From assembly GCF_051857545.1 (NCBI RefSeq), contig NZ_JBPZHB010000019.1, forward strand, positions 1-64,000: 64,000 nt of DNA, read 5' to 3'. A program made the position numbers and the translations under genes. Each line of letters begins with the position of its first letter. Position 1 is the stretch's first letter. Shown in pieces: positions 24,972 through 34,860 of the stretch. A model generated the notes under the pieces. It was not told the DNA's origin. It searched no databases and saw only the letters and a list, made by a program, of their open reading frames with translations. The DNA is from Larkinella sp051857545. GTDB taxonomy: Bacteria; Bacteroidota; Bacteroidia; Cytophagales; Spirosomataceae.

Positions 24972-26321
24972 ATGTTTCGCCGTGTTTTACATTCCATAGC
25001 GGCCAGCGTATTGGGTCAGGCCGGCCAAATCCTGATCCAGTTGATCAGTGTGCCGCTGCTGATTCAGTATTGGGGATTGACGTATTACGGCGAGTGGTTG
25101 CTGTTGTTTACAATACCGTCGTACCTGAGTCTGAGTGATGCCGGGCTCGCTTCGGCCCTCTCCAATGAACTGCTGATTGTGGTCAGCAAAAAAGACGAGT
25201 CGAAAGCCGCCCGACTCCTGGGGAATGGCATCACCGCGATTCTTGGTTTTGGGGGTTTGGGCGCGGTTCTTCTGGCGCTCGGATTGAAACTCACTGGTTT
25301 TACGACCTGGCTAAAGATCAACTACATCAGCGAATCGGACGCCTGGCAGACTTTGCTCTTTCTGATGATGTATGTGGTGCTGGCTCTTCAGCAGGAACTC
25401 CTCAGTACCGTTCCCCGGGCAGAAGGAGACAACGCCAGCGGTCGGATTTGGATTACCGTTACGCGTCTGCTTGAATTTGCCGTAGTGATCGTGCTGGTTC
25501 GCAACGGTAGCCAGGCTGCTACGGTAGCATTGGCCTATTCGGTGGTGCGCGGCAGTAGCTGGGCGGGGATGTTTCTGTGGTATCGCCACCGCTACCCCTG
25601 GGTTCGTCAGGTCAAAACCGGCTTTTTTCCCTTGGCCGAAATCCGACCCCTGTTTAGTCCTTCGCTGGCTTTCTTTGGATTTGCACTGGCCAATTCCATC
25701 GTCCTGCAAGGCAGCACACTGCTCATTGGCGCTTTCATGACCCCGGTTCAGGTGGTGGTCTACACGACACTGCGTACCCTCAGCAATTTTATCCGGCAAA
25801 TCATCAACGTCCTGACCTCGGCCATCTGGCCGGAATTGACTCGCGCGCTGGTAGCCTACGATTATTCCACGGCAATTCTACTCCACCGGCGGGTTTGCCA
25901 GATTGCGCTATGGTCGTCTCTGCTGTTTCTGATTGCCCTGGAAATCACAGGCGGATCGATACTTTCCGTTTGGACCAAAGGTGCCGTAAAACCCGAGCAA
26001 CCCGTTTTCACCCTGCTGTTGCTAACATCCCTCCCCTACAGTTTATGGAATACCAGCGCCACCACGGCCATCTCGGTGAACCGGCACCAATCGATCGCTT
26101 TGGCATTCCTGGTCAGCAGCTTAGGCTCCTTACTGGCTGCCACCTGGCTGATTCCGTCTTATGGACTGGCCGGCATGGCCATCGGGCTTTTGCTGGGTGA
26201 CGGTTTCATGCTGTTCCGGGTTTTTCAGAATAGCCTCAGCATTCTTTCGGAGGAACGCATCGGGAAACTGGTGCCAGCCCTTGTCACGGATTTCGCGTGG
26301 TTAAACCCCTTACGCAAATGA
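24972..26321 (+). CDS. Wzx-type lipid-linked oligosaccharide flippase
   Basis: 449 residues with about 12-14 hydrophobic helices (for example ILGFGGLGAVLLALGLKLTG and LLFLIALEITGGSIL). It starts MFRRVLHSIAASVLGQAGQI, the usual amphipathic start of polysaccharide-biosynthesis (MATE-like) transporters. It also carries the early YYGEWLLLFTIPSYLSLSDAG motif, which is characteristic of this branch. It would move undecaprenyl-linked repeat units across the inner membrane. Its stop overlaps the ATG of the next glycosyltransferase (ATGA at 26318-26321), indicating translational coupling. Confidence 0.9.
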   Translation: MFRRVLHSIAASVLGQAGQILIQLISVPLLIQYWGLTYYGEWLLLFTIPSYLSLSDAGLASALSNELLIVVSKKDESKAARLLGNGITAILGFGGLGAVLLALGLKLTGFTTWLKINYISESDAWQTLLFLMMYVVLALQQELLSTVPRAEGDNASGRIWITVTRLLEFAVVIVLVRNGSQAATVALAYSVVRGSSWAGMFLWYRHRYPWVRQVKTGFFPLAEIRPLFSPSLAFFGFALANSIVLQGSTLLIGAFMTPVQVVVYTTLRTLSNFIRQIINVLTSAIWPELTRALVAYDYSTAILLHRRVCQIALWSSLLFLIALEITGGSILSVWTKGAVKPEQPVFTLLLLTSLPYSLWNTSATTAISVNRHQSIALAFLVSSLGSLLAATWLIPSYGLAGMAIGLLLGDGFMLFRVFQNSLSILSEERIGKLVPALVTDFAWLNPLRK

Positions 26322-27529
26322 GCAAACTCCGCCAATCCGTAACCGCCCATGCCGGTGCCCGCGACCACTACCAACTGAGTCTGGCCCTGCACGAAGCCAA
26401 CTGGCTGAATCAGTTGATTACCGAGTCCTATGCCCCGGACTGGCTGTACCAAAGCCTACCTGCTTACGCCAAAAAGCGGTATTGTCCGGGTTTACCGGCG
26501 GCTAAAATCAGCCTATCCTTGCCCGCTTCCTGGAAAACCGCTAAAGCACACGCTCTGCAACGCGATTACAGCCTCGACATCGATAAAGCAATCAGTCTTA
26601 CTGCCTTACGAACTGCAGAAGCCGCCGGGAGCAATCTGTTTCTCTACAGCTACTACGCTTTTCAGGCTTTTCAACAGGCCGAACAGGCTGGAATTTCGCA
26701 CCGGATTTTATTCCAATTGCATCCGCACCCGCTTTCGGTACGGACGATTCTATCGGAGGAGATCGATCGTTTGCCATTTGCCAGCCAGTCGATTCTGGCG
26801 GAAATGGAGTTTTCGCTGGCAGATCAGCGGCTGGAAGGCTTAATCGCCGAACCGCAATTGGCTACTTCCTGCGTTGTCGCGAGCCAGTTTACCCGAAAAA
26901 CGCTGATCGAGAATGGCCTGGTCGCCGGGCAGATTCGGGTCGTACCGTATGGCGTCGATACGGCGGCTTTTCCGCAACGCCGGAAGGCTCCTTCAGTCCA
27001 TCCATTCCGAATCATTTTTGTGGGCCGCATGAACCAGCGCAAAGGGCTGGCGGATCTCTTGCAGGCCGTCCGTTTGCTGAAAAGCCAGACCATCGAAGTG
27101 GTGCTTTGTGGGCGCGGCTACATCGACCACAATATTTTAAAAGAATATAAAGACCTGAAAATCAAAGTATACGAAGCCATTGAATTGAGCCGACTGGTGC
27201 AGGAGCTTCAGCAGAGCCACGTGTTTGTCCTGCCTTCGCTGGCGGAAGGTTTCGCGCATGTCATTCTGGAAGCTATGGCGACCGGTTTGCCCGTCATCAC
27301 GACGGAGAACACCTGCGGGCCGGATGTCATCGTGGAAGGAAAACACGGGTATTTGGTACCCATCCGCAATCCGGAGCGGCTGGCGGCTCTGCTCGATTCC
27401 GCCATTACCGAACAGAACGCTTGGTTTGAAATGGGCCGTTTGGCCGCCGTTCAGGCACGCTCTTTCACATGGGCACGGTTTCGGGAAGGAATTCGGGCGG
27501 TATACCAGGACTTTATTGGCACGAACTAA
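26318..27529 (+). CDS. GT4 glycosyltransferase
   Basis: 403 residues from ATG 26318, which overlaps the flippase stop by ATGA. An ATG 21 bases earlier is in frame but less likely. GT-B fold: the C-terminal nucleotide-sugar half has FRIIFVGRMNQRKGLADLLQA, the EX7E element EGFAHVILEAMATGLPVIT and CGPDVIVEGKHGYLVP. The N-terminal acceptor half (1-200) is less conserved, as usual. It would add one sugar to the lipid-linked repeat unit at the cytoplasmic face. Donor and linkage cannot be read from sequence. Confidence 0.88.
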   Translation: MSKLRQSVTAHAGARDHYQLSLALHEANWLNQLITESYAPDWLYQSLPAYAKKRYCPGLPAAKISLSLPASWKTAKAHALQRDYSLDIDKAISLTALRTAEAAGSNLFLYSYYAFQAFQQAEQAGISHRILFQLHPHPLSVRTILSEEIDRLPFASQSILAEMEFSLADQRLEGLIAEPQLATSCVVASQFTRKTLIENGLVAGQIRVVPYGVDTAAFPQRRKAPSVHPFRIIFVGRMNQRKGLADLLQAVRLLKSQTIEVVLCGRGYIDHNILKEYKDLKIKVYEAIELSRLVQELQQSHVFVLPSLAEGFAHVILEAMATGLPVITTENTCGPDVIVEGKHGYLVPIRNPERLAALLDSAITEQNAWFEMGRLAAVQARSFTWARFREGIRAVYQDFIGTN

Positions 27530-27537
27530 AACCGGCT

Positions 27538-28674
27538 ATGACAAAAATTCGACTGAGTTTTTATACCAATATTCCAACCCCCTATCAACAGGACTTCTTT
27601 GAAGCACTGTCGGTTTATTTTGATTTAACGGTGGTTTACTACGCTAAAACGGAAGTAGACAGACAATGGTCGATCAAAACCGAAAACCGTCCCTATCAAA
27701 TTCATTATTTAACGGATACGATTGTTGCCCGGTGGATTCAGAAACGACTGAAAGACTACCATTATAGCTGGTCCATTATCCGATTATTGGCCCGTGACAA
27801 GGCCGATTATGTCATTTTCAGTGGTGCTTACTGGATCCCGAATACAATGTTCGGTTTAATCATTTCCAAAATCAGAAAAAAGACCATTGCCTTCTTTGGA
27901 GAGCGCCTAACCGATGCAGGTTCTCCCTTTAAAAAATACTTGAAGAAAATAAGCCTTACCCCGGCAAAGTGGGCCTGTCAACGCTTATTTGCCGGAGGAA
28001 AAGAGGCTGCTCAATCCTATCAATCTTACGGTTTTATATCGCCTATTTCAATCATTCCTTACAATATTGATATCACCCGCTTTGATAAAATCAATTTAAA
28101 TCAGGAGAAATTGAATAAAATCCGAACCCGTTATAAACCAATCAATCAACTTGTGCTTCTTTCATCAGGGTCGCTGATTACAAGAAAGAATATGGCAACC
28201 TTAATCAAAGCTGTAAAAGACAGTAACATAGCGGTTTCGATGGTAATTATTGGAGAAGGGGATGAACGACGATATTTGGAGGAATTGATTGGGAATGATG
28301 AGCGCATTCATTTGACAGGATTTGTTCAGGCCAGTGAATTACCCTATTACTATAACCTGGCCGACGTTTTTGTTTTTGCCTCCCGGTATGATGGCTGGGG
28401 CGTTGTAATCAATGAAGCGATTGCTGCCGGATTACCCATCATCAGCAGTGAAAACGTGGGAGCAGCCCGGGAATGGCTAATCAACGGCATCAATGGATTC
28501 GTATGTCCGCCAAATGACACCAAAGCGTTCCGGCAATCTATCGAGAAGCTAGTCAACACGCCCGATTTGCTGGAGAGTCAGGCGGCCTACAACCGAAATT
28601 TTCGGGATAAAACCAGCTCCACGCATTACGCCGGGTTGATGTATGAAGCAATTAACCAAGACTTACGAGGATGA
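27538..28674 (+). CDS. GT4 glycosyltransferase
   Basis: 378 residues from ATG 27538, chosen because MTKIRLSFYTNIPTPYQQDF is the typical start of this branch. The longer frame starts within the preceding gene. The C-terminal half has LLSSGSLITRKNMATLI, the EX7E-like DGWGVVINEAIAAGLPIIS and a GFVCPPND motif. Codon usage is more AT-rich than in the flanking transferases (as in the following polymerase gene), a common sign of exchanged serotype-specific genes. Its stop overlaps the polymerase start by ATGA at 28671-28674. Confidence 0.88.
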   Translation: MTKIRLSFYTNIPTPYQQDFFEALSVYFDLTVVYYAKTEVDRQWSIKTENRPYQIHYLTDTIVARWIQKRLKDYHYSWSIIRLLARDKADYVIFSGAYWIPNTMFGLIISKIRKKTIAFFGERLTDAGSPFKKYLKKISLTPAKWACQRLFAGGKEAAQSYQSYGFISPISIIPYNIDITRFDKINLNQEKLNKIRTRYKPINQLVLLSSGSLITRKNMATLIKAVKDSNIAVSMVIIGEGDERRYLEELIGNDERIHLTGFVQASELPYYYNLADVFVFASRYDGWGVVINEAIAAGLPIISSENVGAAREWLINGINGFVCPPNDTKAFRQSIEKLVNTPDLLESQAAYNRNFRDKTSSTHYAGLMYEAINQDLRG

Positions 28675-29996
28675 TTTGGCTTTACATATTCCTTAATGCG
28701 GTCGTTCTCATCAACGGATTTCTGTACGTTCACCGAATGGGAACCCGACAGGTGATGCCCTTTGCCATCTGCCTGGTTTTATTGTCCATTTACTGCCTTT
28801 TTACACCCACATATTTCTATCTTATTGATCGCCAGACCTCAATGGGAGATGAGGGTTTATTTCTTTTTACCGGAAAAACCATTACAGGGTATTATGAAAA
28901 AGGAATGTTTTTTTACATGACGGCCAATACACTTTTTATTGCTGGTTTCATATGGAAACGGTATCCGATACATTCGTTCAGGTATACGATTAAACCAGAA
29001 GCCATTTCACGTCTTCAAAACTGGTCTCTTTTTCTTTATTTTCTTTTTTTCAGCATTGTATTCATTGATATTGCCATTAGCGGGATTAATCCATTGGATA
29101 TCTTACTGGGCAGCGCGGACGAAAGTTTGTTCGGACAGGAGAGCATAACCAATTCATATTATTTCCGAAACTGTGCCGATTGTATCATCACCACTGTTGT
29201 ACTCTTTGCGTATTTAAAGGGAAACAAATACAAAGTAACGGCCATGACACTACTGGCTTTTATTTTATTTGCCATCATGGGATTTCGCTACCGGATCATA
29301 TTGACGATTCTGGGTCTTATTCTAGTCTACGGTCTGGATACCAAATCGATCATTCCATACAGCCGGATTCTTTTAACCAGCATGGCTCTCCTCTATTTCA
29401 TTTTTTTTATTACATATAATCGCTGGAATTTTATACAGGGGCGGTTTTCGGATTTATCCTACAATCCGGTTGAATTTGAATACGGTGTTTTTTTCGAGCA
29501 AACCCGGGCATCTCTGGCCGATTTTAATTTGATCCGGTATTATGAAGCGAACCCCGAAATCCATCATGATTACGGCCTGACTATGTTTGGCTACGTACTG
29601 ATTAAAGCATTACCTAAATTCGTTTTTCCCAACGGTGTAAAGCCCTACCCCCCTCCCGCGCTTACCATTCTGGATAATTCCCTGGAATTACCGAAACAAT
29701 GGGCGAGAACCGGAGAAGCAACGCTGCATTATGGCGCTTTTTACGGGGCATTCGGCGGGTTAGGGTTTGTCATCATGCCCTTTTTGATGGGCTTTTGGCT
29801 CCGCTTCGTCGTCAGTCGAAACCCGGCTTTCACCCCCCTCGGCTTTCTAAAACAGGTGGTTTTTTCACTGGCTATATTCCAGTTTGTAACCCGGGGGTAT
29901 TTCCCGCAGTTTGTGGATCATTTTGTTTACATCTCTCTTCCGGTTTGGCTGCTAAGCGGGTTGCTGAAACGGTCGACGGTTCTCAGTACACCATGA
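28671..29996 (+). CDS. Wzy-like O-antigen/EPS polymerase
   Basis: 441 residues, mainly hydrophobic, with about 10-12 predicted membrane helices (for example ILFAIMGFRYRIILTILGLILVYG) and one larger loop around 260-360 that contains RGEATLHYGAFYG-like residues, as in the O-antigen polymerase (Wzy) and EpsG-like families. It is the only candidate polymerase in the locus. It would join flipped repeat units at the periplasmic face. It lacks close recognisable motifs, which is typical of Wzy. Start and stop overlap the neighbouring transferase genes by four bases each, consistent with one operon. Confidence 0.75.
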   Translation: MIWLYIFLNAVVLINGFLYVHRMGTRQVMPFAICLVLLSIYCLFTPTYFYLIDRQTSMGDEGLFLFTGKTITGYYEKGMFFYMTANTLFIAGFIWKRYPIHSFRYTIKPEAISRLQNWSLFLYFLFFSIVFIDIAISGINPLDILLGSADESLFGQESITNSYYFRNCADCIITTVVLFAYLKGNKYKVTAMTLLAFILFAIMGFRYRIILTILGLILVYGLDTKSIIPYSRILLTSMALLYFIFFITYNRWNFIQGRFSDLSYNPVEFEYGVFFEQTRASLADFNLIRYYEANPEIHHDYGLTMFGYVLIKALPKFVFPNGVKPYPPPALTILDNSLELPKQWARTGEATLHYGAFYGAFGGLGFVIMPFLMGFWLRFVVSRNPAFTPLGFLKQVVFSLAIFQFVTRGYFPQFVDHFVYISLPVWLLSGLLKRSTVLSTP

Positions 29997-31147
29997 AACT
30001 ACTCATTAACGCCTTTAACCTGGCTTCGGCCGGTGGGCTTAACGTAGCCCTGAATTTCCTGAAAAACATCCCATATTTAAAAAGCGATGCTGACCGAATT
30101 CATGTAATTGCCCCACAAGCCTGTGGTTATGAAGCACTTGAATCGGATAGCTTTAAAATTCATTATCTACCCAAAGCGTTGAACCACTGGATGACCCGGC
30201 CGTATATGGATCATGTCTGGTATCCGAAGGTATTGAATGAAATCAAGCCGGAAATTATTTTTACCATGGGCAATTTTCCGTCCCCGGTCCCCTACAAACA
30301 GGTCGTTCTGTTGCATTTGCCACACCTGGCGTACCCGGAAGACCAAGACCTCTGGAAACAGGTAGGTCCTGAAATTATCTTCAAGATCAAACTGCGCGAC
30401 TGGGTTTTTAAAAGGCGGTTATCGCACGTTGACATTTTGCTGGTGCAGACCTATACCATGCAGAAACGGCTACTGCAGGTGTATCCCCAACTTCCTTCAA
30501 TACAGCTTTTTCCGAATGCTTATACGTTATTGAACAGCCAGTCGACCTATGAATTGCCCGTCAAAAAGCAGACCAACCTGACGTATTTAATGTGCTTGTC
30601 ACGCTATTATCCACACAAAAATCTGGAGATCCTTGTTGAGGTGGCCCGGCTAATGAAAGCCCGGCAGATGCCCTACCGGATTTTTATTACCATCGAAGCC
30701 TGGCAACATCCGAAGGCGAAACGCCTTTTGGAAACGATAGCGCAGGCATCGCTGGCGGATTTCCTGATTCCCATCGGAAATGTCCCCGCCGACTGCGTAG
30801 CCTCTCTTTATCAGCAGGTTGACGGGCTGATTTTGCCAACCCTGCTGGAATCGTTCACGGCTACTTACGTCGATGCCATGCACTTCGGCGTTTCCATTTT
30901 CACGTCTCAACGTGATTTTGCCGAAGAAATCTGTGGTGAAAGTGCGCATTATTTCGATCCGCTTTCGGCCCAAAGCATTGTCGACACCGTTCACGCCGGG
31001 TATTCGAACGAAACCCTGCGGCAACGCAAAATTACCGAGGGACGCCGGCGTTCAACGACTTTACCCGACTGGACGGAGGTCAGCCGAACGTGTTGGGAAT
31101 TACTGGTATCTCTGGCCGAAAACGAGCAGATAAACGTAAAACAATGA
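29993..31147 (+). CDS. GT4 glycosyltransferase
   Basis: 384 residues from ATG 29993, overlapping the polymerase stop by ATGA. The longer frame from 29699 runs antisense to no purpose inside the polymerase gene and is rejected. MKLLINAFNLASAGGLNVAL at the N-terminus and YLMCLSRYYPHKNLEILVEV, then LPTLLESFTATYVDAMHFGV, in the C-terminal half identify the GT-B GT4 fold with a divergent EX7E region. It probably adds a sugar late in the repeat unit, since it follows the polymerase. Donor unknown. Confidence 0.85.
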   Translation: MKLLINAFNLASAGGLNVALNFLKNIPYLKSDADRIHVIAPQACGYEALESDSFKIHYLPKALNHWMTRPYMDHVWYPKVLNEIKPEIIFTMGNFPSPVPYKQVVLLHLPHLAYPEDQDLWKQVGPEIIFKIKLRDWVFKRRLSHVDILLVQTYTMQKRLLQVYPQLPSIQLFPNAYTLLNSQSTYELPVKKQTNLTYLMCLSRYYPHKNLEILVEVARLMKARQMPYRIFITIEAWQHPKAKRLLETIAQASLADFLIPIGNVPADCVASLYQQVDGLILPTLLESFTATYVDAMHFGVSIFTSQRDFAEEICGESAHYFDPLSAQSIVDTVHAGYSNETLRQRKITEGRRRSTTLPDWTEVSRTCWELLVSLAENEQINVKQ

Positions 31148-31179
31148 ACTGAATCCAAATTGTCCTCCTCTTGAAAACC

Positions 31180-31914
31180 ATGATTCTGATCAAAACCCTC
31201 CGGCACTTTCGCCCGCTCGTTCTGCCCCTTGTCGGAATAACCGCCTTTCTTTTTCTGGATGCCTGCCAGCCGTCCACCACCGAACCCATCGCATCCGGTT
31301 ACGACTACCAGCCCCTGGAAAAAGGCAATTACTGGATTTATGAAGTCACGGAACAGCAATTTGCCATCAATGGCAGTTCAACCACCCAGACGTATCAGTT
31401 GCGGGAGACCATCACGCATTCGTACGCAGATGCAGCCAATGCCGACCCGACCGGCAGTGCCACCTTTCGCCTGGAACGTCACCGCCGGGCCAACGACAGC
31501 CAGAGCTGGCAACCCGACTCCGCAAACAGCATCCGAATCACTGACAATCAATTGATTAAAACCGAAAACAACCTTTCCTATATCAAGCTGGTTTTTCCGC
31601 TCATCGACCAGTTTCAGTGGAATGGTAATGCTTTTAATACGGCCGGTGAAGACCTGTATCAACTCAAAAATACCGACAAACCGTTCGTCGTTCTGAGCAG
31701 ATCGTTTCCTGAAACCGCCACCATCGTCCAGCAAAACGATTCCACGCTGGTGTCGCAGGACAAACGAATGGAAATCTACGCGCGCGGGGTTGGCTTGATC
31801 TATAAAGAAAAAGTACAATTGCAATTTTGCTCTTCAACGCCTTCGTGTGTTGGAAAAGCCCAAATCGACTACGGAATCCGGCAGTATTTCCGCCTGCGAA
31901 CTTACGGAAAATGA
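31180..31914 (+). CDS. Lipoprotein inside the EPS locus, unknown function
   Basis: 244 residues from ATG 31180 (TTG 31171 is an alternative). The N-terminal signal MILIKTLRHFRPLVLPLVGI... ends in the lipobox LDAC. The mature domain is beta-rich: YDYQPLEKGNYWIYEVTE, FRLERHRR, and FCSSTPSCVGKAQIDYGIRQ with two Cys near the C-terminus that could pair. A GxYWxY entry of this kind is frequent in Bacteroidota lipoproteins with lipocalin-like barrels. I do not recognise a specific family. Its placement between a glycosyltransferase and a methyltransferase suggests an accessory role in polymer assembly or export, but this is only context. Confidence 0.65.
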   Translation: MILIKTLRHFRPLVLPLVGITAFLFLDACQPSTTEPIASGYDYQPLEKGNYWIYEVTEQQFAINGSSTTQTYQLRETITHSYADAANADPTGSATFRLERHRRANDSQSWQPDSANSIRITDNQLIKTENNLSYIKLVFPLIDQFQWNGNAFNTAGEDLYQLKNTDKPFVVLSRSFPETATIVQQNDSTLVSQDKRMEIYARGVGLIYKEKVQLQFCSSTPSCVGKAQIDYGIRQYFRLRTYGK

Positions 31915-32026
31915 AACCGTCGCGTCCCGGTTTCGTTTCTCGCCCATAGAATGGATGTTTTTCTACAGGAACGCCCCTCTGCTTCTGACGATATTTGGTT
32001 TAGGTACCGGATCAAGAACCGTCAAG

Positions 32027-32833
32027 ATGAATGCGAAACAACAAGTTCACGATTTCTGGAATGAGGCCTCCTGCGGTGAAGACTTATACCTGAAGGGGGA
32101 AACGCTTCGTCAGAAATACCATCAACAGGCCAAAGAACGATACAGTTTAGAGCCGTATATTGCCGACTTCGCTGACTTTCAATCATTTGCCGAGCGACAG
32201 GTTTTAGAAATCGGGGTAGGCTTGGGGGCAGATCACCAGAAATTTGCGGAGGCCCACGCCAACCTGCACGGTTGCGACCTGACCGAACGTGCCATTGCGC
32301 ACACCCGCGAACGATTGGCCTTGTTCAGTTTGCGCTCGGAACTACGGGTCGCTGACGCCGAAAACCTTCCGTATGATTCCAATACGTTTGACCTGGTGTA
32401 TTCGTGGGGTGTTATCCACCACAGCCCGGATACCCAGCGGGTTGCGGATGAAATATTCCGGGTTTTAAAACCCGGAGGACTGGCGAAAATTATGATCTAC
32501 CACAAACACAGTTGGGTGGGCTACCTGCTCTGGCTTCGGTATGCACTCGCCCGGGGAAAGCCCACAACCGATCTCGCAGCCATCTATGCCAATCACCTGG
32601 AAAGCCCCGGAACCAAAGCCTACAGCAAAGCCGAAGCACAGCAGTTATTCGCCCAGTTTCGGCAGGTTTCCATCAAAACCGTCCTGACCCACGCCGATTT
32701 GCTGACTTCGCAAGCCGGTCAGCGGCACCGGAGCTGGCTGCTCACCATCAGCCGTCGGCTGTATCCCCGCTGGCTGATCAAAACGTTTTTTCCGGAACAC
32801 GGGCTATATATGATGATTTCTGCCATTAAATAA
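32027..32833 (+). CDS. SAM-dependent methyltransferase
   Basis: 268 residues from ATG 32027 (MNAKQQVHDFWNEASCGED). The 60 upstream codons overlap the lipoprotein end and are rejected. Rossmann-type methyltransferase-11 motifs: motif I VLEIGVGLGADHQKFAE, acidic GCDLTERAI, motif IV-like YDSNTFDLVYSWGVIHHSP and LKPGGLAKIMIYHK. It probably O- or N-methylates a sugar of the repeat unit, or a glycolipid intermediate. Alternatively it could modify an acyl or peptide group. It lies 112 bases after the lipoprotein gene and 116 bases before asparagine synthase. Confidence 0.85.
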   Translation: MNAKQQVHDFWNEASCGEDLYLKGETLRQKYHQQAKERYSLEPYIADFADFQSFAERQVLEIGVGLGADHQKFAEAHANLHGCDLTERAIAHTRERLALFSLRSELRVADAENLPYDSNTFDLVYSWGVIHHSPDTQRVADEIFRVLKPGGLAKIMIYHKHSWVGYLLWLRYALARGKPTTDLAAIYANHLESPGTKAYSKAEAQQLFAQFRQVSIKTVLTHADLLTSQAGQRHRSWLLTISRRLYPRWLIKTFFPEHGLYMMISAIK

Positions 32834-32949
32834 GCACTCAAATAAAGTCCGTTGATTGCTCGGGTTTACAGCCACCATTTAACTCATTGAATGTCAATAC
32901 GGTATCTAGCTGATTACAACCATGAACTTTAAACCGGTCTACTCCTAGC

Positions 32950-34857
32950 ATGTGCGGCATTGCGGGCATCGTCAGTACTTCCATTCCTCCGTCCGTCGAC
33001 CTCCAATCGACCATCCGCCACCGTGGGCCGGACGGGGAAGGTATTTTCAATGCACCGGGAATCCAACTGGCCCATACCCGTCTGGCAATCCTGGACCTGT
33101 CGCTCAATGGCAGGCAGCCCATGCAAACCGCCGACGGTCGCTACGTCATTATTTTTAACGGCGAGATCTACAACCACCTCACGCTGCGGGCGACCCTGAC
33201 CGACCGCTATATCTTCCGGTCGTCGTCGGACACCGAAACGCTGTTGTACGGTTTTGCGGCTTACGGAACGGCAGTTTTCAGAAAATTGAACGGGATTTTT
33301 GCCTGCGCCATTTTCGATACCGTCACGCGCCAACTGGTGTTGGCCCGGGATCAGTTTGGCGTAAAACCGCTGTATTATTACCACAAAAACGGGTTGTTCC
33401 TCTTCAGTTCGGAGCTAAAAACCATTGCCGCTTATCCCGGTTTAGATAAAAGCATCGACTATCCTGCACTCGTCAACTACCTGCATTTTCTGTATTCGCC
33501 CGGTATGCAGACGCCTTTTCAGCACGTCAGCAAGCTGTTACCGGGTCATTTGATTCAGTTGTCGATCGACGAACCTGCTTCGATTTGCCTCAAACGGTAT
33601 TACGACCTGCCTTTCCGGGGTACCTATTCCGAACAATCCGAATCCCAGTTGCTGGAAGAACTTGACGAGCGGCTTTTCTGCGCCGTAAAACGCCAGTTGC
33701 AATCCGATGTACCCCTGGCTTTTTTTCTGTCTGGCGGCCTGGATTCCAGTCTGGTTATGGCGATGGCCAAACGGGCGCATCCCAACGAGCAGTTGACCGG
33801 TTACACCATTCGCACGGCGTTCCAGAATGGAAAATTCGAGGGCTTTGAAAACGATTTGCCGTATGCCCGGCAGGTGGCGGCCCATTTAAACGTCGATCTG
33901 GTGGAAGTGGATGCCAATGTAGACATCGTCCGCGATTTCGACCAGATGATTTACCACCTCGACGAACCACAGGCTGACACGGCCCCTTTTAACGTCCTGA
34001 ATATCTGCCGGGAAGCCCGCAAAAACGGACATACGGTTTTGCTGGGCGGAACAGCCGGAGACGATGTTTTTTCAGGTTACCGGCGTCATCAGGCCCTCAG
34101 TATGGAGCCGTTTCTGAACCGGATTCCGCCCGCCGTGGGCCGGTTGCTGAACCGCACCATTAACCTCGGCACCAACGATGCGCCCTTGCTTCGGCGGCTC
34201 CGGAAGTTAACGGCTGGTATGGGCCAGCCCCAACATGAACGAATGGCCGATTATTTTGCCCGTCTGCCCCTTGCCACCAACCATAACTTATTCGAAAGCA
34301 CCATCGGAAAAACGCTGCACGGCCACCAGCCCAGCCATCAGTTGCTGGCGGCCCTTGAGCGAATTCCCGACGAAAAAAACCTGCTCAACCAATTACTATT
34401 CTGGGAGTTATCGTATTTCCTGCCGGATCATAACCTGAACTATACCGACAAAATGAGCATGGCGGTCGGTGTCGAAACCCGCGTGCCATTTCTCGATACC
34501 GAACTGGTTGAGTTCAGTACCAAGTTGCCGCCATCCCTGAAAATGCACGGGCGAACCACCAAATACCTGCTCCGAAAAGTGGCCGAGCGGTATTTACCCC
34601 AATCCGTCATCTACCGCCCCAAAACCGGCTTCGGAACGCCCCTGCGCGACTGGCTCCGCACCGGCCAGTTGAACGAAATGCTCCAGCGGTATCTTTCCGA
34701 AGAAAGTCTGCGGAAACGGGGCATTTTCGATCCGGTAGCCGTACACCAGTTAATTCGGGATAATCAAAACGGAAAGCTCGATGCGTCCTATTCCATCTGG
34801 GGATTGATGGCCATTGAGTCGTGGTTCCGCCAGTTTGTCGATTCCGACCATCCGTGA
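32950..34857 (+). CDS. asnB: Asparagine synthase (glutamine-hydrolysing)
   Basis: 635 residues. MCGIAGIV places the catalytic Cys2 of the class II glutamine amidotransferase domain (1 to about 200; RHRGPDG, GEIYNH and SSSDTETLL are present). The ATP-pyrophosphatase domain has SGGLDSS at 261-267 and GVETRVPFLD later. The family converts Asp to Asn using Gln and ATP. In polysaccharide loci of Bacteroidota and Pseudomonadota, AsnB paralogues of this length are thought to amidate uronic acids or make amide-linked substituents, so the EPS-associated role is inferred. A 116-base leader without a gene precedes it. The oxidoreductase gene begins three bases after its stop. Confidence 0.92.
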   Translation: MCGIAGIVSTSIPPSVDLQSTIRHRGPDGEGIFNAPGIQLAHTRLAILDLSLNGRQPMQTADGRYVIIFNGEIYNHLTLRATLTDRYIFRSSSDTETLLYGFAAYGTAVFRKLNGIFACAIFDTVTRQLVLARDQFGVKPLYYYHKNGLFLFSSELKTIAAYPGLDKSIDYPALVNYLHFLYSPGMQTPFQHVSKLLPGHLIQLSIDEPASICLKRYYDLPFRGTYSEQSESQLLEELDERLFCAVKRQLQSDVPLAFFLSGGLDSSLVMAMAKRAHPNEQLTGYTIRTAFQNGKFEGFENDLPYARQVAAHLNVDLVEVDANVDIVRDFDQMIYHLDEPQADTAPFNVLNICREARKNGHTVLLGGTAGDDVFSGYRRHQALSMEPFLNRIPPAVGRLLNRTINLGTNDAPLLRRLRKLTAGMGQPQHERMADYFARLPLATNHNLFESTIGKTLHGHQPSHQLLAALERIPDEKNLLNQLLFWELSYFLPDHNLNYTDKMSMAVGVETRVPFLDTELVEFSTKLPPSLKMHGRTTKYLLRKVAERYLPQSVIYRPKTGFGTPLRDWLRTGQLNEMLQRYLSEESLRKRGIFDPVAVHQLIRDNQNGKLDASYSIWGLMAIESWFRQFVDSDHP

Positions 34858-34860
34858 CTT

